6,026 nucleotides of DNA, taken from an uncultured Treponema sp. (lineage in GTDB: Bacteria; Spirochaetota; Spirochaetia; Treponematales; Treponemataceae). The position numbers and the translations under genes are program-made. Shown one piece after another: positions 1 to 5,518 of the stretch (positions are counted from its first letter, which is position 1; every line of letters begins with the position of its first letter). The stretch is from NCBI GenBank assembly GCA_937902445.1, contig CALELJ010000045.1, forward strand, positions 1-6,026, in the 5' to 3' direction. Under the pieces are notes generated by a model. That model had not been told where the DNA came from, searched no databases, and worked only from the letters and a program-made list of their open reading frames with translations.

Positions 1-146
1 CAGAATTGGCTGATACTCTCTTTGATAGCCCTTGTGGGCTTGTGGGCTTGCGACTCGTCGCAGTCTCTTTCTCATCTCAATGTGCGTGGTGGCGGTGTCA
101 TCAACCGCGATGAGGCTAAACGTACAATGCAGGATATGGATATGGC
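1..146 (+). CDS. Partial lipoprotein-like reading frame, cut at both ends
   Basis: Frame 1 is open from the window edge. It reads a hydrophobic stretch (NWLILSLIALVGLWAC), then a polar segment with DSSQSLSHLNVRGGGVINRDEAK and ends near QDMDMA. The hydrophobic run followed by Ala-Cys and a Ser/Asp-rich stretch is what a lipoprotein signal peptide with a lipobox looks like, so an exported, lipid-anchored protein is plausible; Trp before Ala-Cys is not a typical lipobox residue. The true start would lie a few codons left of the window. Beyond about base 146 the frame stays open to a stop at 364-366, but there it only runs antisense through the helicase gene (Ser-rich, low-complexity translation), so I do not accept that part as native. 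I do not recognise the protein and propose no function. It could also be a chance frame in foreign or chimeric sequence. Confidence 0.35.
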
Positions 147-1988
147 TTCTTCTTCAAGCTCTGCCTCGCTTTTTCCATCCCTGGGGAAAATTCCTGATTC
201 AAGGCCTGTAATGATTACGCGGGGGAATTCAAGTCCCTTTGTGTTATGGAGAGTGATCAAAGTTACCCTGTCAGAATCCCCTTCCTCTTCTTCTGCGGCA
301 TCGAGGGTACGGTCAAGGTTTATGTGGTCGAGAAAATCCGTAAGTCCCTGTCTGGTGCATGGATAAAGAACGGCGCTGTTTACAAGTTCCTCAAGGTTGG
401 CTACTTTCTGGCTGCCTGTGACTTCGTCCTGCTCCTTGTGGAATTCCTCAAGGCCGCTTTCGGTCACCACAGCCTGCACGAATTCTGAAAGCTTGCGCTC
501 AAGATTCTGCTTTTCTTCCTTTTCCTGGCTGATGGCCTGCTCTGCCAGTGTCTGTGCCTCGGAAGAAACCGGAACATCCGGCAGCATGGAATCGAATTTT
601 TTAACAAGGGCGACAAAGCCGTCCGTGCCTTCCTTTGCTTTTTTTGAGAGCTTTACTTCTGCGATTGCATCGACAAGGGATCGGCCCTGACCTGCGTCGA
701 CTATGTTGTCCTGGGTTTTGTTACCGATGCCACGCACAGGCTTGTTCACAATGCGGCGGAAAGAAATCTCATCGCGCGGATTGAGCACAAAGGAAAGCCA
801 TGCGATGCTGTCCTTGACTTCCTCGCGCTCGTAGAATTTAAGGGAGCCCACAACCTGGTAGGGAACCTTTCTATGGAGGAATTCAGTTTCAAAACCGAGG
901 GACTGTGCGTTGGTCCTGTAGAGGATGGCCCAGTCGCTGTATGGAATGCCGGCTTCATGGGACTGCTCGATGAGGCTGTAGCAGAATTCTGTTTCGTCGT
1001 CCTGGGTGGGCAGGAAAACAAGGGCCGGCTTCTTTCCTTTTCCACGGGCGGCGACCAGTTCTTTTCCGAGGCGGCCTTCGTTGTTTTTTACGACGCTTGC
1101 GGCACAATCAAGAATCTCACTTGTTGAACGGTAGTTTGTCTCAAGACGCACTATTTTTGTTCCGTCGAAATGATCCTTGAAATTCAAAATATTCTGTACT
1201 TCCGCACCACGGAATTTATAGATGGACTGGTCGTCATCACCAACAACGCAGACATAAGCCTTCTGGTCCGATTCAGTTCCGTAGCCTGAAAGTTCCTGAA
1301 GCAGCTTGAACTGTGCCACATTGGAATCCTGATATTCATCAACCATTATAACTTTGTATCGGTGATGGATGCTGGTACGGATAAGATCATTGTTCTTGAG
1401 AATCAGGTAAGGCAGCATGATGAGATCGCCAAAATCCACATTGCCCGTTGAACGAAGGCGTTTTTCATATGCTTCGTAGACTTCAGGAAAATGCGGATCA
1501 TCGTCTATGGTACCAAGTTCAAGACTGTCCGGTTTAAGGCAGTAATCTTTTGCAAGGGAAATGAGATGTGCATAGTGTCCTGCATCTTTTTTCGTAAGGG
1601 CCGGCATTGCTTTCGTGATGAGCGTCACCATGTCATCATCGTCGTAAACGGTGAAATTGCTTTCAAGCCCGATACCGGCATCGGCGGCGTACATGCGCAG
1701 AAAATACGCACCAAAGGAGTGAAATGTCCTTATCTGTGAATAGGCGGAACGAGGTTCAAGGGCAACAGCGCGCTCTTTCATTTCGTTAGCAGCCTTTTTC
1801 GTGAAAGTGACCGCGAGAATTGAAGACGGATTGTAATTCTGCTGCGAAATGAGCCAGGCTATTTTTGTCGTGATTACACGGGTCTTACCGGAACCTGCCC
1901 CAGCAAGAATGAGAAGAGGAGAACCTTCGTGAACAACAGCTTCCTTCTGTTCCGGATTCAATACTGAAAGAAATTCCTGTGACTCCAT
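72..1988 (-). CDS. pcrA: UvrD/Rep/PcrA-type superfamily 1 DNA helicase, C-terminus replaced
   Basis: ATP-dependent 3'-5' DNA helicase of the PcrA/UvrD/Rep family, acting in the cytoplasm in repair and replication restart. The start chosen is ATG at 1986-1988 (MESQEFL), because family homology begins at once (LNPEQKEAV) and an AAGGG lies 13 bases upstream; the frame stays open further upstream but that part is not helicase-like. Visible motifs in the 638-residue product: Q-motif NPEQ 11-14; Walker A AGAGSGKT 29-36; Ia TFTKKAANEM 61-70; TFHSF 88-92; Walker B VDEYQDS 216-222; III GDDDQSIYKFRGA 250-262; IV LETNYRS 282-288; V TLHNTKGLEFP 579-589. After LEEE (to residue 614, base 147) the expected RRLxYVxxTRAR motif VI with its arginine finger is absent. 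A 24-residue unrelated tail runs to the stop at 72-74. Without motif VI the product should be inactive, so this is a rearranged gene or an assembly chimera. The pcrA/uvrD/rep distinction cannot be made from sequence alone. Confidence 0.87.
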   Translation of the reverse strand: MESQEFLSVLNPEQKEAVVHEGSPLLILAGAGSGKTRVITTKIAWLISQQNYNPSSILAVTFTKKAANEMKERAVALEPRSAYSQIRTFHSFGAYFLRMYAADAGIGLESNFTVYDDDDMVTLITKAMPALTKKDAGHYAHLISLAKDYCLKPDSLELGTIDDDPHFPEVYEAYEKRLRSTGNVDFGDLIMLPYLILKNNDLIRTSIHHRYKVIMVDEYQDSNVAQFKLLQELSGYGTESDQKAYVCVVGDDDQSIYKFRGAEVQNILNFKDHFDGTKIVRLETNYRSTSEILDCAASVVKNNEGRLGKELVAARGKGKKPALVFLPTQDDETEFCYSLIEQSHEAGIPYSDWAILYRTNAQSLGFETEFLHRKVPYQVVGSLKFYEREEVKDSIAWLSFVLNPRDEISFRRIVNKPVRGIGNKTQDNIVDAGQGRSLVDAIAEVKLSKKAKEGTDGFVALVKKFDSMLPDVPVSSEAQTLAEQAISQEKEEKQNLERKLSEFVQAVVTESGLEEFHKEQDEVTGSQKVANLEELVNSAVLYPCTRQGLTDFLDHINLDRTLDAAEEEEGDSDRVTLITLHNTKGLEFPRVIITGLESGIFPRDGKSEAELEEEAISISCIVRLASSRLMTPPPRTLR

Positions 1989-2053
1989 GTGTAAAATATA
2001 GCCCTTATGTATTAAAATTGCAATTTGAGGTTTATTTTTTTCCGCTAAACATA

Positions 2054-2064
2054 TATAATATAAT
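2054..2064 (+). promoter_or_regulatory. Overlapping -10 boxes for the small Nif11-like gene
   Basis: Two perfect TATAAT hexamers overlap by one base (2054-2059 and 2059-2064), about 25-35 bases ahead of the start codon at 2089. The stretch at 2031-2036 (TTTATT), 17 bases upstream of the first box, is a poor -35 match; a TTGAGG at 2025-2030 is better but 23 bases away. The region is AT-rich and sits in the divergent gap between the helicase and the small gene. The -10 is convincing by sequence; the -35 is not. Confidence 0.45.
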
Positions 2065-2073
2065 AAACAATGA

Positions 2074-2082
2074 AGGAAGAGG
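2074..2082 (+). promoter_or_regulatory. Strong Shine-Dalgarno site of the small gene
   Basis: AGGAAGAGG lies six bases before ATG 2089-2091, with GAGGTG overlapping its end, both close to the anti-Shine-Dalgarno complement. It settles the start: the earlier ATG at 2070 is in another frame, lies directly on top of this site and meets a stop after ten codons. Such a strong site supports translation of this very short gene. Confidence 0.6.
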
Positions 2083-2088
2083 TGCGCT

Positions 2089-2241
2089 ATGACTATAGAT
2101 GAACTCAAAAAAGCTATTCTCGCTGATGCAAATCTTGCTGCTGAATTCGAAAACGCAGTAGACAATGGTCAGCTTGTTGATTGGGCAAAATCAAAGGGTG
2201 TTGATGCCAGTGAAGCAGACCTTATCGCAGGTTTGCAATAA
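2089..2241 (+). CDS. Small Nif11-like domain protein, 50 aa
   Basis: The 50-residue product begins MTIDELKKAILADANLAAEF and ends DLIAGLQ. It is acidic, probably helical, with no Cys, no signal peptide and no membrane segment. Its pattern (a helix ELKKAIL, then D-N-LAAEF, then a G/N break, then LVDWAKSKGVDASEADL) resembles the Nif11 domain: a helix, a DPEL-like turn, and an A-K-x-x-G-(hydrophobic) step leading to a final S-x-x-(D/E)-L helix. Nif11 is a family of unknown role; some members serve as leader peptides of ribosomally made, modified natural products. Here the protein stops where the domain stops. There is no double-glycine cleavage site, no core peptide and no maturation enzyme nearby, so a stand-alone small protein is more likely than a peptide precursor. 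It has its own -10 boxes, a strong ribosome binding site and a terminator, and is transcribed divergently from the helicase. That it is a real gene is well supported; the family assignment is by eye. Confidence 0.72.
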   Translation: MTIDELKKAILADANLAAEFENAVDNGQLVDWAKSKGVDASEADLIAGLQ

Positions 2242-2282
2242 TCTTTTACAGGCGGAACTCAATACATCGCCTGAAAAAACAC

Positions 2283-2319
2283 AAAGGCAGCGGTAGCAAT
2301 CTACCACTGCCTTTTTTTT
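2283..2319 (+). terminator. Intrinsic terminator after the small gene, probably bidirectional
   Basis: AAAGGCAG pairs with CTGCCTTT and, after one C/A mismatch, GGTAG pairs with CTACC around a CAAT loop. Eight T residues follow (2312-2319). It lies 41 bases after the stop at 2239-2241. On the minus strand the same stem is followed by TGTGTTTTTT (complement of 2274-2283), so it could also stop the glnN transcript arriving from the right. A smaller stem, CAGGCG/CGCCTG (2249-2254 with 2268-2273), precedes it. Confidence 0.88.
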
Positions 2320-2338
2320 AGCTAATGCAATGGCATGA

Positions 2339-2453
2339 CGGTTCGACTCCGCTCACCGATCCTACCAAGTGTATTGAGGATCCCTGAGCATCGTCGAAGG
2401 GTCCATCATCGCAAGGCAATGCACAGGCTACTTCGACTGCGCTCAGCAAGCCT
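2339..2453. repeat. Cluster of three TTCGAC-NNN-GCTCA elements with inverted arms
   Basis: Three copies of a 14-base core lie within 115 bases: TTCGACTCCGCTCA at 2342-2355, the reverse complement of TTCGACGATGCTCA at 2385-2398, and TTCGACTGCGCTCA at 2432-2445. Each sits between short inverted arms that differ between copies: CGGT/ACCG (2339-2342, 2355-2358), GGATCCC/GGGTCC (2378-2384, 2399-2404) and AGGCT/AGCCT (2425-2429, 2449-2453). A constant core with changing but self-complementary arms is typical of dispersed REP-like intergenic palindromes; similar TTCGAC...GCTCA elements occur between genes in many bacteria. The middle copy is inverted relative to the outer two. There is no coding frame here that I would support. 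Its role is unknown; possibilities are mRNA 3'-end protection or a non-autonomous mobile repeat. Confidence 0.7.
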
Positions 2454-2482
2454 GCCGTCCCGGTGTTCACGGACTGCCTTGC
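2411..2482. repeat. Outer inverted repeat enclosing the third element
   Basis: GCAAGGCA at 2411-2418 is the exact reverse complement of TGCCTTGC at 2475-2482. The third core element with its AGGCT/AGCCT arms lies inside, so a transcript of either strand could fold into a long stem with a nested hairpin. The right arm also lies in the loop of the 2463-2497 inverted repeat, so the two foldings would compete. Eight bases alone could be chance; the nesting makes it more credible. Confidence 0.4.
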
Positions 2483-2497
2483 GCAATTCGTGAACAC
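2463..2497. repeat. Nine-base perfect inverted repeat just past the glnN stop
   Basis: GTGTTCACG (2463-2471) is the exact reverse complement of CGTGAACAC (2489-2497), with a 17-base spacer. The right arm is seven bases from the glnN stop codon at 2505-2507. On the minus strand no T tract follows the stem, so it is not a classic intrinsic terminator. It could be a 3'-end stabilising stem of the glnN message or part of the neighbouring repeat cluster. Confidence 0.5.
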
Positions 2498-2504
2498 GAA
2501 AAAA

Positions 2505-4595
2505 TTAAACTCTAAACATGAGATCCTCGTAGCTTGGGAAAGGCTTGTAGTCTTCGCCAAGAAGAGGCTCAAGTTCATCGTAGACCTTTCTTGTGGCCGC
2601 CATCTGAGGAACCACCTTGTCAGCATAAAGCCTTGCGGACTTTGCATAGTCGCTGGCATTTCTTGCTTCTTCATGAACATTGTAAAGTTTGTCTGCTTCC
2701 ACAGCCAGCTGGTCGGCAAGCTGGTCGAGCCTTGCAAGAAGCTTTGTTTCAGCCTGTGCCTTTGCTCCCGGAACAACAGCCTTAAGGTTGATTACTGTCT
2801 TGCTGACATCGTTGATGTATTTGAACACGTTAGGCATGATGTCCTTGCTAATCATCTCCACCATTGTGTTAACTTCGATGTTGAGCATCTTTGAATACTT
2901 TTCAAGCTTGATGTCGTAATGGCTCTTCATTTCACCTTCAGTGTAGACGCCCATTTCCGTAAAGAGCTTTACATTCTTTTCAGCAAGGTAGTGTTCCATT
3001 GCATCCGGTGTTGAACCAAGATTCAAAAGACCGCGCTTCTTTGCTTCCTCGATCCATGAATTGTCATAGCCGTTTCCGTTGAACACGATACGCCAGTGTG
3101 CGGTCACTTCGCGCTTGATGAGTTCAGCAAGGGCAGTTTCAAAATTTTCAGCCTTTTCAAGTTCGTCTGCAAACTGTTTGAGTACGTAGGCAACCATGGC
3201 ATCGATTGTAGTATTCGGTCCGCTGATTGAAAGGCTTGAACCGACAGAACGGAATTCAAACCTGTTGCCGGTAAATGCAAACGGAGAAGTTCTGTTACGG
3301 TCTGTGGAATCCTTTGGAATCGGAGGGAGCACATCGACACCGATGGTCATCTTTGAGCTGCCTGTGGCATTGAGTGGAGTTCCGTCTTTGATCGACTGAA
3401 GGACTGCATAAAGTTCATCACCAAGATACATGGAAATAATTGCAGGTGGAGCTTCGTATCCTCCAAGACGGTTGTCGTTTCCGGCACTGGCAACAGAACA
3501 GCGAAGGAGATCCTGGTTTTCATCTACAGCTTTGATTACCGCAGTAAGGAAAAGAAGGAACTGGGCATTTTCTGCAGGTGTATCACCAGGCTCAAGAAGG
3601 TTTTCACCAAGGTTTGTGCTCATGGACCAGTTGTTGTGCTTTCCGCTTCCGTTTACTCCTGTATACGGCTTTTCATGGAGAAGGCATACAAGTCCGTGGC
3701 GGCGTGCGACTTTTTTCATCACTTCCATCGTAAGCTGGTTCTGGTCGGCGGCAAGATTTGTAGTGCTGAAAATCGGAGCCATCTCGTGCTGGGCAGGAGC
3801 GGCTTCATTGTGTTCCGTCTTTGAAAGAATTCCGTACTTCCACAATTCTTCATTGAGTTCTTCCATATACTTTGCGATGCGTGGCTTGAGGGCGGCAAAA
3901 TACTGGTCATCCATTTCCTGACCTTTTGAAGGCTTTGCACCAAAAAGAGTGCGTCCTGTCATCTGAAGGTCCTTGCGCTGGAAGTAGAGCTTTTCATCAA
4001 CGATAAAATATTCCTGCTCAGGTCCAACAGTCGTGTTGACGTGAACTACATCGTTCTTTCCAAAGAGCCTTAAAACCCTCACTGCCTGATCGCTCAGTGC
4101 TTTCATGGAACGAAGAAGCGGTGTCTTTTTATCCAGAGCCTCTGCCGTATATGAACAGAATGCGGTCGGAATGCAAAGGGTGTGTTCCTTGATGAATGGA
4201 TATGATGTAGGATCCCAGACTGTGTAGCCGCGGGCCTCAAAAGTGGAACGGGTTCCGCCTGAAGGGAAAGAAGATGCATCAGGTTCACCTTTGACAAGTT
4301 CCTTTCCGCTGAAGGACATGATTACAGTTCCGTCGTCCTGAGGATTGATGAAGCTGTCATGTTTTTCCGCAGTAACACCCGTCAATGGCTGGAACCAGTG
4401 TGAAAAATGAGTTGCACCCTTTTCAATCGCCCATTCCTTCATTGCATGAGCGACAACATTTGCAACATCAATCTGAAGCGGTTCTCCGTTGTCCAACGTA
4501 CGCTTTAGAGCCTTGAAAGTTTCTTTTGGCAGTCTTTCTTTCATTGTCTGCTGGTTGAATACCATGCTGCCAAAAAGTTCAGGAACATTTGTCAT
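2505..4595 (-). CDS. glnN: Type III glutamine synthetase (GlnN), complete
   Basis: Cytoplasmic glutamate-ammonia ligase: glutamate + NH3 + ATP to glutamine. The product is 696 residues, the usual length for type III enzymes (about 700) and far longer than type I (about 450-470). The start is ATG at 4593-4595 (MTNVPELFGSMVF), since family homology begins there and AAGGGG (4603-4608) lies seven bases upstream; upstream in-frame codons to 4664 are hydrophobic and not family-like. Signatures in order: N-terminal region with FSHWFQPLTG 64-73; metal and substrate motifs GPEQEYF 191-197 and EHNEAAPAQHEMAPIF 261-276; NGSGKHNNWSM 315-325; GNDNRLGGYEAPPAI 372-386; NRTSPFAFTGNRFEFRSVGSS region 434-454, the ATP/glutamate-binding Arg segment; then the long helical C-terminal part special to type III. 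No key residue appears missing. It is preceded by the dapB terminator hairpin, so it is probably its own unit; no PII, glnR or glutamate synthase gene is in view. The assignment is secure. Confidence 0.96.
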   Translation of the reverse strand: MTNVPELFGSMVFNQQTMKERLPKETFKALKRTLDNGEPLQIDVANVVAHAMKEWAIEKGATHFSHWFQPLTGVTAEKHDSFINPQDDGTVIMSFSGKELVKGEPDASSFPSGGTRSTFEARGYTVWDPTSYPFIKEHTLCIPTAFCSYTAEALDKKTPLLRSMKALSDQAVRVLRLFGKNDVVHVNTTVGPEQEYFIVDEKLYFQRKDLQMTGRTLFGAKPSKGQEMDDQYFAALKPRIAKYMEELNEELWKYGILSKTEHNEAAPAQHEMAPIFSTTNLAADQNQLTMEVMKKVARRHGLVCLLHEKPYTGVNGSGKHNNWSMSTNLGENLLEPGDTPAENAQFLLFLTAVIKAVDENQDLLRCSVASAGNDNRLGGYEAPPAIISMYLGDELYAVLQSIKDGTPLNATGSSKMTIGVDVLPPIPKDSTDRNRTSPFAFTGNRFEFRSVGSSLSISGPNTTIDAMVAYVLKQFADELEKAENFETALAELIKREVTAHWRIVFNGNGYDNSWIEEAKKRGLLNLGSTPDAMEHYLAEKNVKLFTEMGVYTEGEMKSHYDIKLEKYSKMLNIEVNTMVEMISKDIMPNVFKYINDVSKTVINLKAVVPGAKAQAETKLLARLDQLADQLAVEADKLYNVHEEARNASDYAKSARLYADKVVPQMAATRKVYDELEPLLGEDYKPFPSYEDLMFRV

Positions 4596-4602
4596 ATTGT
4601 AA

Positions 4603-4608
4603 CCCCTT
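4603..4608 (-). promoter_or_regulatory. Ribosome binding site that sets the glnN start
   Basis: On the minus strand AAGGGG stands seven bases before the ATG at 4593-4595. It supports the 696-residue form over an extended reading beginning at 4664, which would add 23 hydrophobic residues not seen in this enzyme family. TATTAT just upstream (4609-4614) could be a -10 but has no good -35 partner, and would overlap the leader too closely. Confidence 0.6.
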
Positions 4609-4667
4609 ATAATAATGAACAAATTTCTAAACCAGATTAGATCCGAGAAAATATTTAATAGCATAAA

Positions 4668-4699
4668 GGCTTACAGCACTGCACAACATGCCGTAAGCC
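4668..4699 (-). terminator. Hairpin after dapB, probable terminator
   Basis: GGCTTAC (4668-4674) pairs with GTAAGCC (4693-4699); past one A/C mismatch, GCA pairs with TGC, giving a ten-pair stem around a ten-base loop. It begins 15 bases past the dapB stop. On the minus strand it is followed by TTTATGCTATTAAATATTTT, T-rich but without an unbroken T run, so termination may be leaky. It separates the lysC-dapB unit from glnN. Confidence 0.6.
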
Positions 4700-4714
4700 C
4701 CTATTTATTATCTT

Positions 4715-5506
4715 TTAGAATACGCCTGGGAAGACATCATCCATGCCGTAGAGTTTACCGGCCTGAAGTTTTCCCTCATCAAGAAGCTGCTTAAGGTTGA
4801 TGACGGCGTGCACGGCACCGCTTGCAAAACCCTGACGGCTTCTTGCAGTGTGTGAAAGTTCAATTGTATCCGCAGCACTGTCAAAGAAAATTTTGTGAGT
4901 GCCAGGAACACTGCCACATCTTGTTGAAGACACATGGAACTCATTTGGCTTTGGACGTGCCTTGAATTCGTTTGTCACGATGGTGTCCTTGCGTGAAAGG
5001 AATTCCATCGCATGCTTTGCAAGATCAAGGGCTGTTCCAGACGGACTGTCTGCCTTCTGGTTGTGGTGCATTTCCCAAAGGGCTGCATCATATTCCTCAA
5101 AGTTGTCGATGAGGCTTGCTGCCTTTTCAACGATCTTGTAGAAAACATTTACGCCAATTGAAAAGTTTGCGCTTGTCATGAGTGTTCCGCCGCAAGATGC
5201 AGCGAGGGCAGCCATCTCGTCCTTTCTGTCGTTCCAGCCTGTAGTACCAACTACAAGTGGAAGTTTTGTTGGAAGAAGAGCCTTGATATTGTCGATTACA
5301 GATGCAGGATGTGTAAATTCAATGATTCCTTCCGCACCGCTTGCGACAATTGCATCAACCATTGCCTTTGTGTCTCCTGCGGCAATCTTTACCTTTGCAT
5401 CTTCTGCAAAAACATCAATTGTAGTTACAACACTGTGGCCAAGACTGAGGGCAGCCTGTTCAATCATGTGCCCCATTTTTCCATATCCGACTAATGCGAT
5501 TTTCAT
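4715..5506 (-). CDS. dapB: 4-Hydroxy-tetrahydrodipicolinate reductase (DapB)
   Basis: Cytoplasmic NAD(P)H-dependent reductase that makes tetrahydrodipicolinate in the diaminopimelate/lysine pathway, feeding both lysine and, where used, the peptidoglycan cross-link. The 263-residue length is normal (E. coli 273). An N-terminal Rossmann fold carries GYGKMG 7-12 for the dinucleotide; VGTTGW 86-91 follows the strand bearing EFTHP 63-67. The catalytic signature EMHHNQKADSPSGTA 145-159 contains the His pair 147-148 and Lys 151. RCGSVPGTH 196-204 and HTARSRQGFASGAVHA 219-234 complete the C-terminal substrate domain. The start ATG at 5504-5506 gives the fold from residue 2 and has GGAG at 5513-5516, six bases upstream. 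The gene starts 12 bases after the lysC stop, with its ribosome site in that gap, so the two are almost certainly co-transcribed. Nothing looks damaged. Confidence 0.96.
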   Translation of the reverse strand: MKIALVGYGKMGHMIEQAALSLGHSVVTTIDVFAEDAKVKIAAGDTKAMVDAIVASGAEGIIEFTHPASVIDNIKALLPTKLPLVVGTTGWNDRKDEMAALAASCGGTLMTSANFSIGVNVFYKIVEKAASLIDNFEEYDAALWEMHHNQKADSPSGTALDLAKHAMEFLSRKDTIVTNEFKARPKPNEFHVSSTRCGSVPGTHKIFFDSAADTIELSHTARSRQGFASGAVHAVINLKQLLDEGKLQAGKLYGMDDVFPGVF

Positions 5507-5512
5507 TTGATT

Positions 5513-5516
5513 CTCC
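5513..5516 (-). promoter_or_regulatory. Ribosome binding site of dapB in the 12-base gap after lysC
   Basis: GGAG on the minus strand lies six bases before the dapB ATG and directly after the lysC stop codon (5519-5521). The gap is too short for a separate promoter, which supports one lysC-dapB transcript with possible translational coupling. Confidence 0.6.
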
Positions 5517-5518
5517 GA

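Noticed and set aside
147..366. Continuation of the + strand frame beyond the junction to the stop at 364-366
   Set aside because: This part runs antisense through a region where the minus strand clearly encodes helicase motif V; the + translation is Ser-rich and looks like an antisense shadow.
1995..2023. Minus-strand TTGCAA (2018-2023), 17 bases, TATATT (1995-2000) as a helicase promoter
   Set aside because: Spacing is ideal, but transcription would begin almost at the start codon and leave out the AAGGG site at 2002-2006. In AT-rich DNA such matches are common, so I do not list it as a feature.
1989..2165. Upstream extension of the helicase frame beyond the ATG at 1988
   Set aside because: Its residues do not resemble the helicase family, and it overlaps the small divergent gene and its promoter in antisense. 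The Q-motif already lies at residues 11-14 from ATG 1988.
2336..2366. tRNA-like 3' end: GGTTCGACTCC resembling a T arm, followed by CCTACCA
   Set aside because: The T stem has a mismatch, there is no matching acceptor, D arm or anticodon arm in the 60 bases upstream (that stretch is the terminator), and the same TTCGAC core recurs twice nearby as part of the repeat family.
2318..2776. Minus-strand frame running from the repeat cluster into the glnN 3' end
   Set aside because: It is out of frame with glnN, crosses the hairpin repeats and shows no family resemblance or start signal.
3430..3921. 163-codon + strand open frame opposite glnN
   Set aside because: It is fully antisense to the conserved catalytic region of glutamine synthetase, whose protein conservation explains the codon pattern; there is no independent evidence of a gene.
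5178..5510. Long + strand open frame opposite dapB
   Set aside because: It lies wholly antisense to a well-supported dapB, has no ribosome binding site of note and its translation looks like no known protein.
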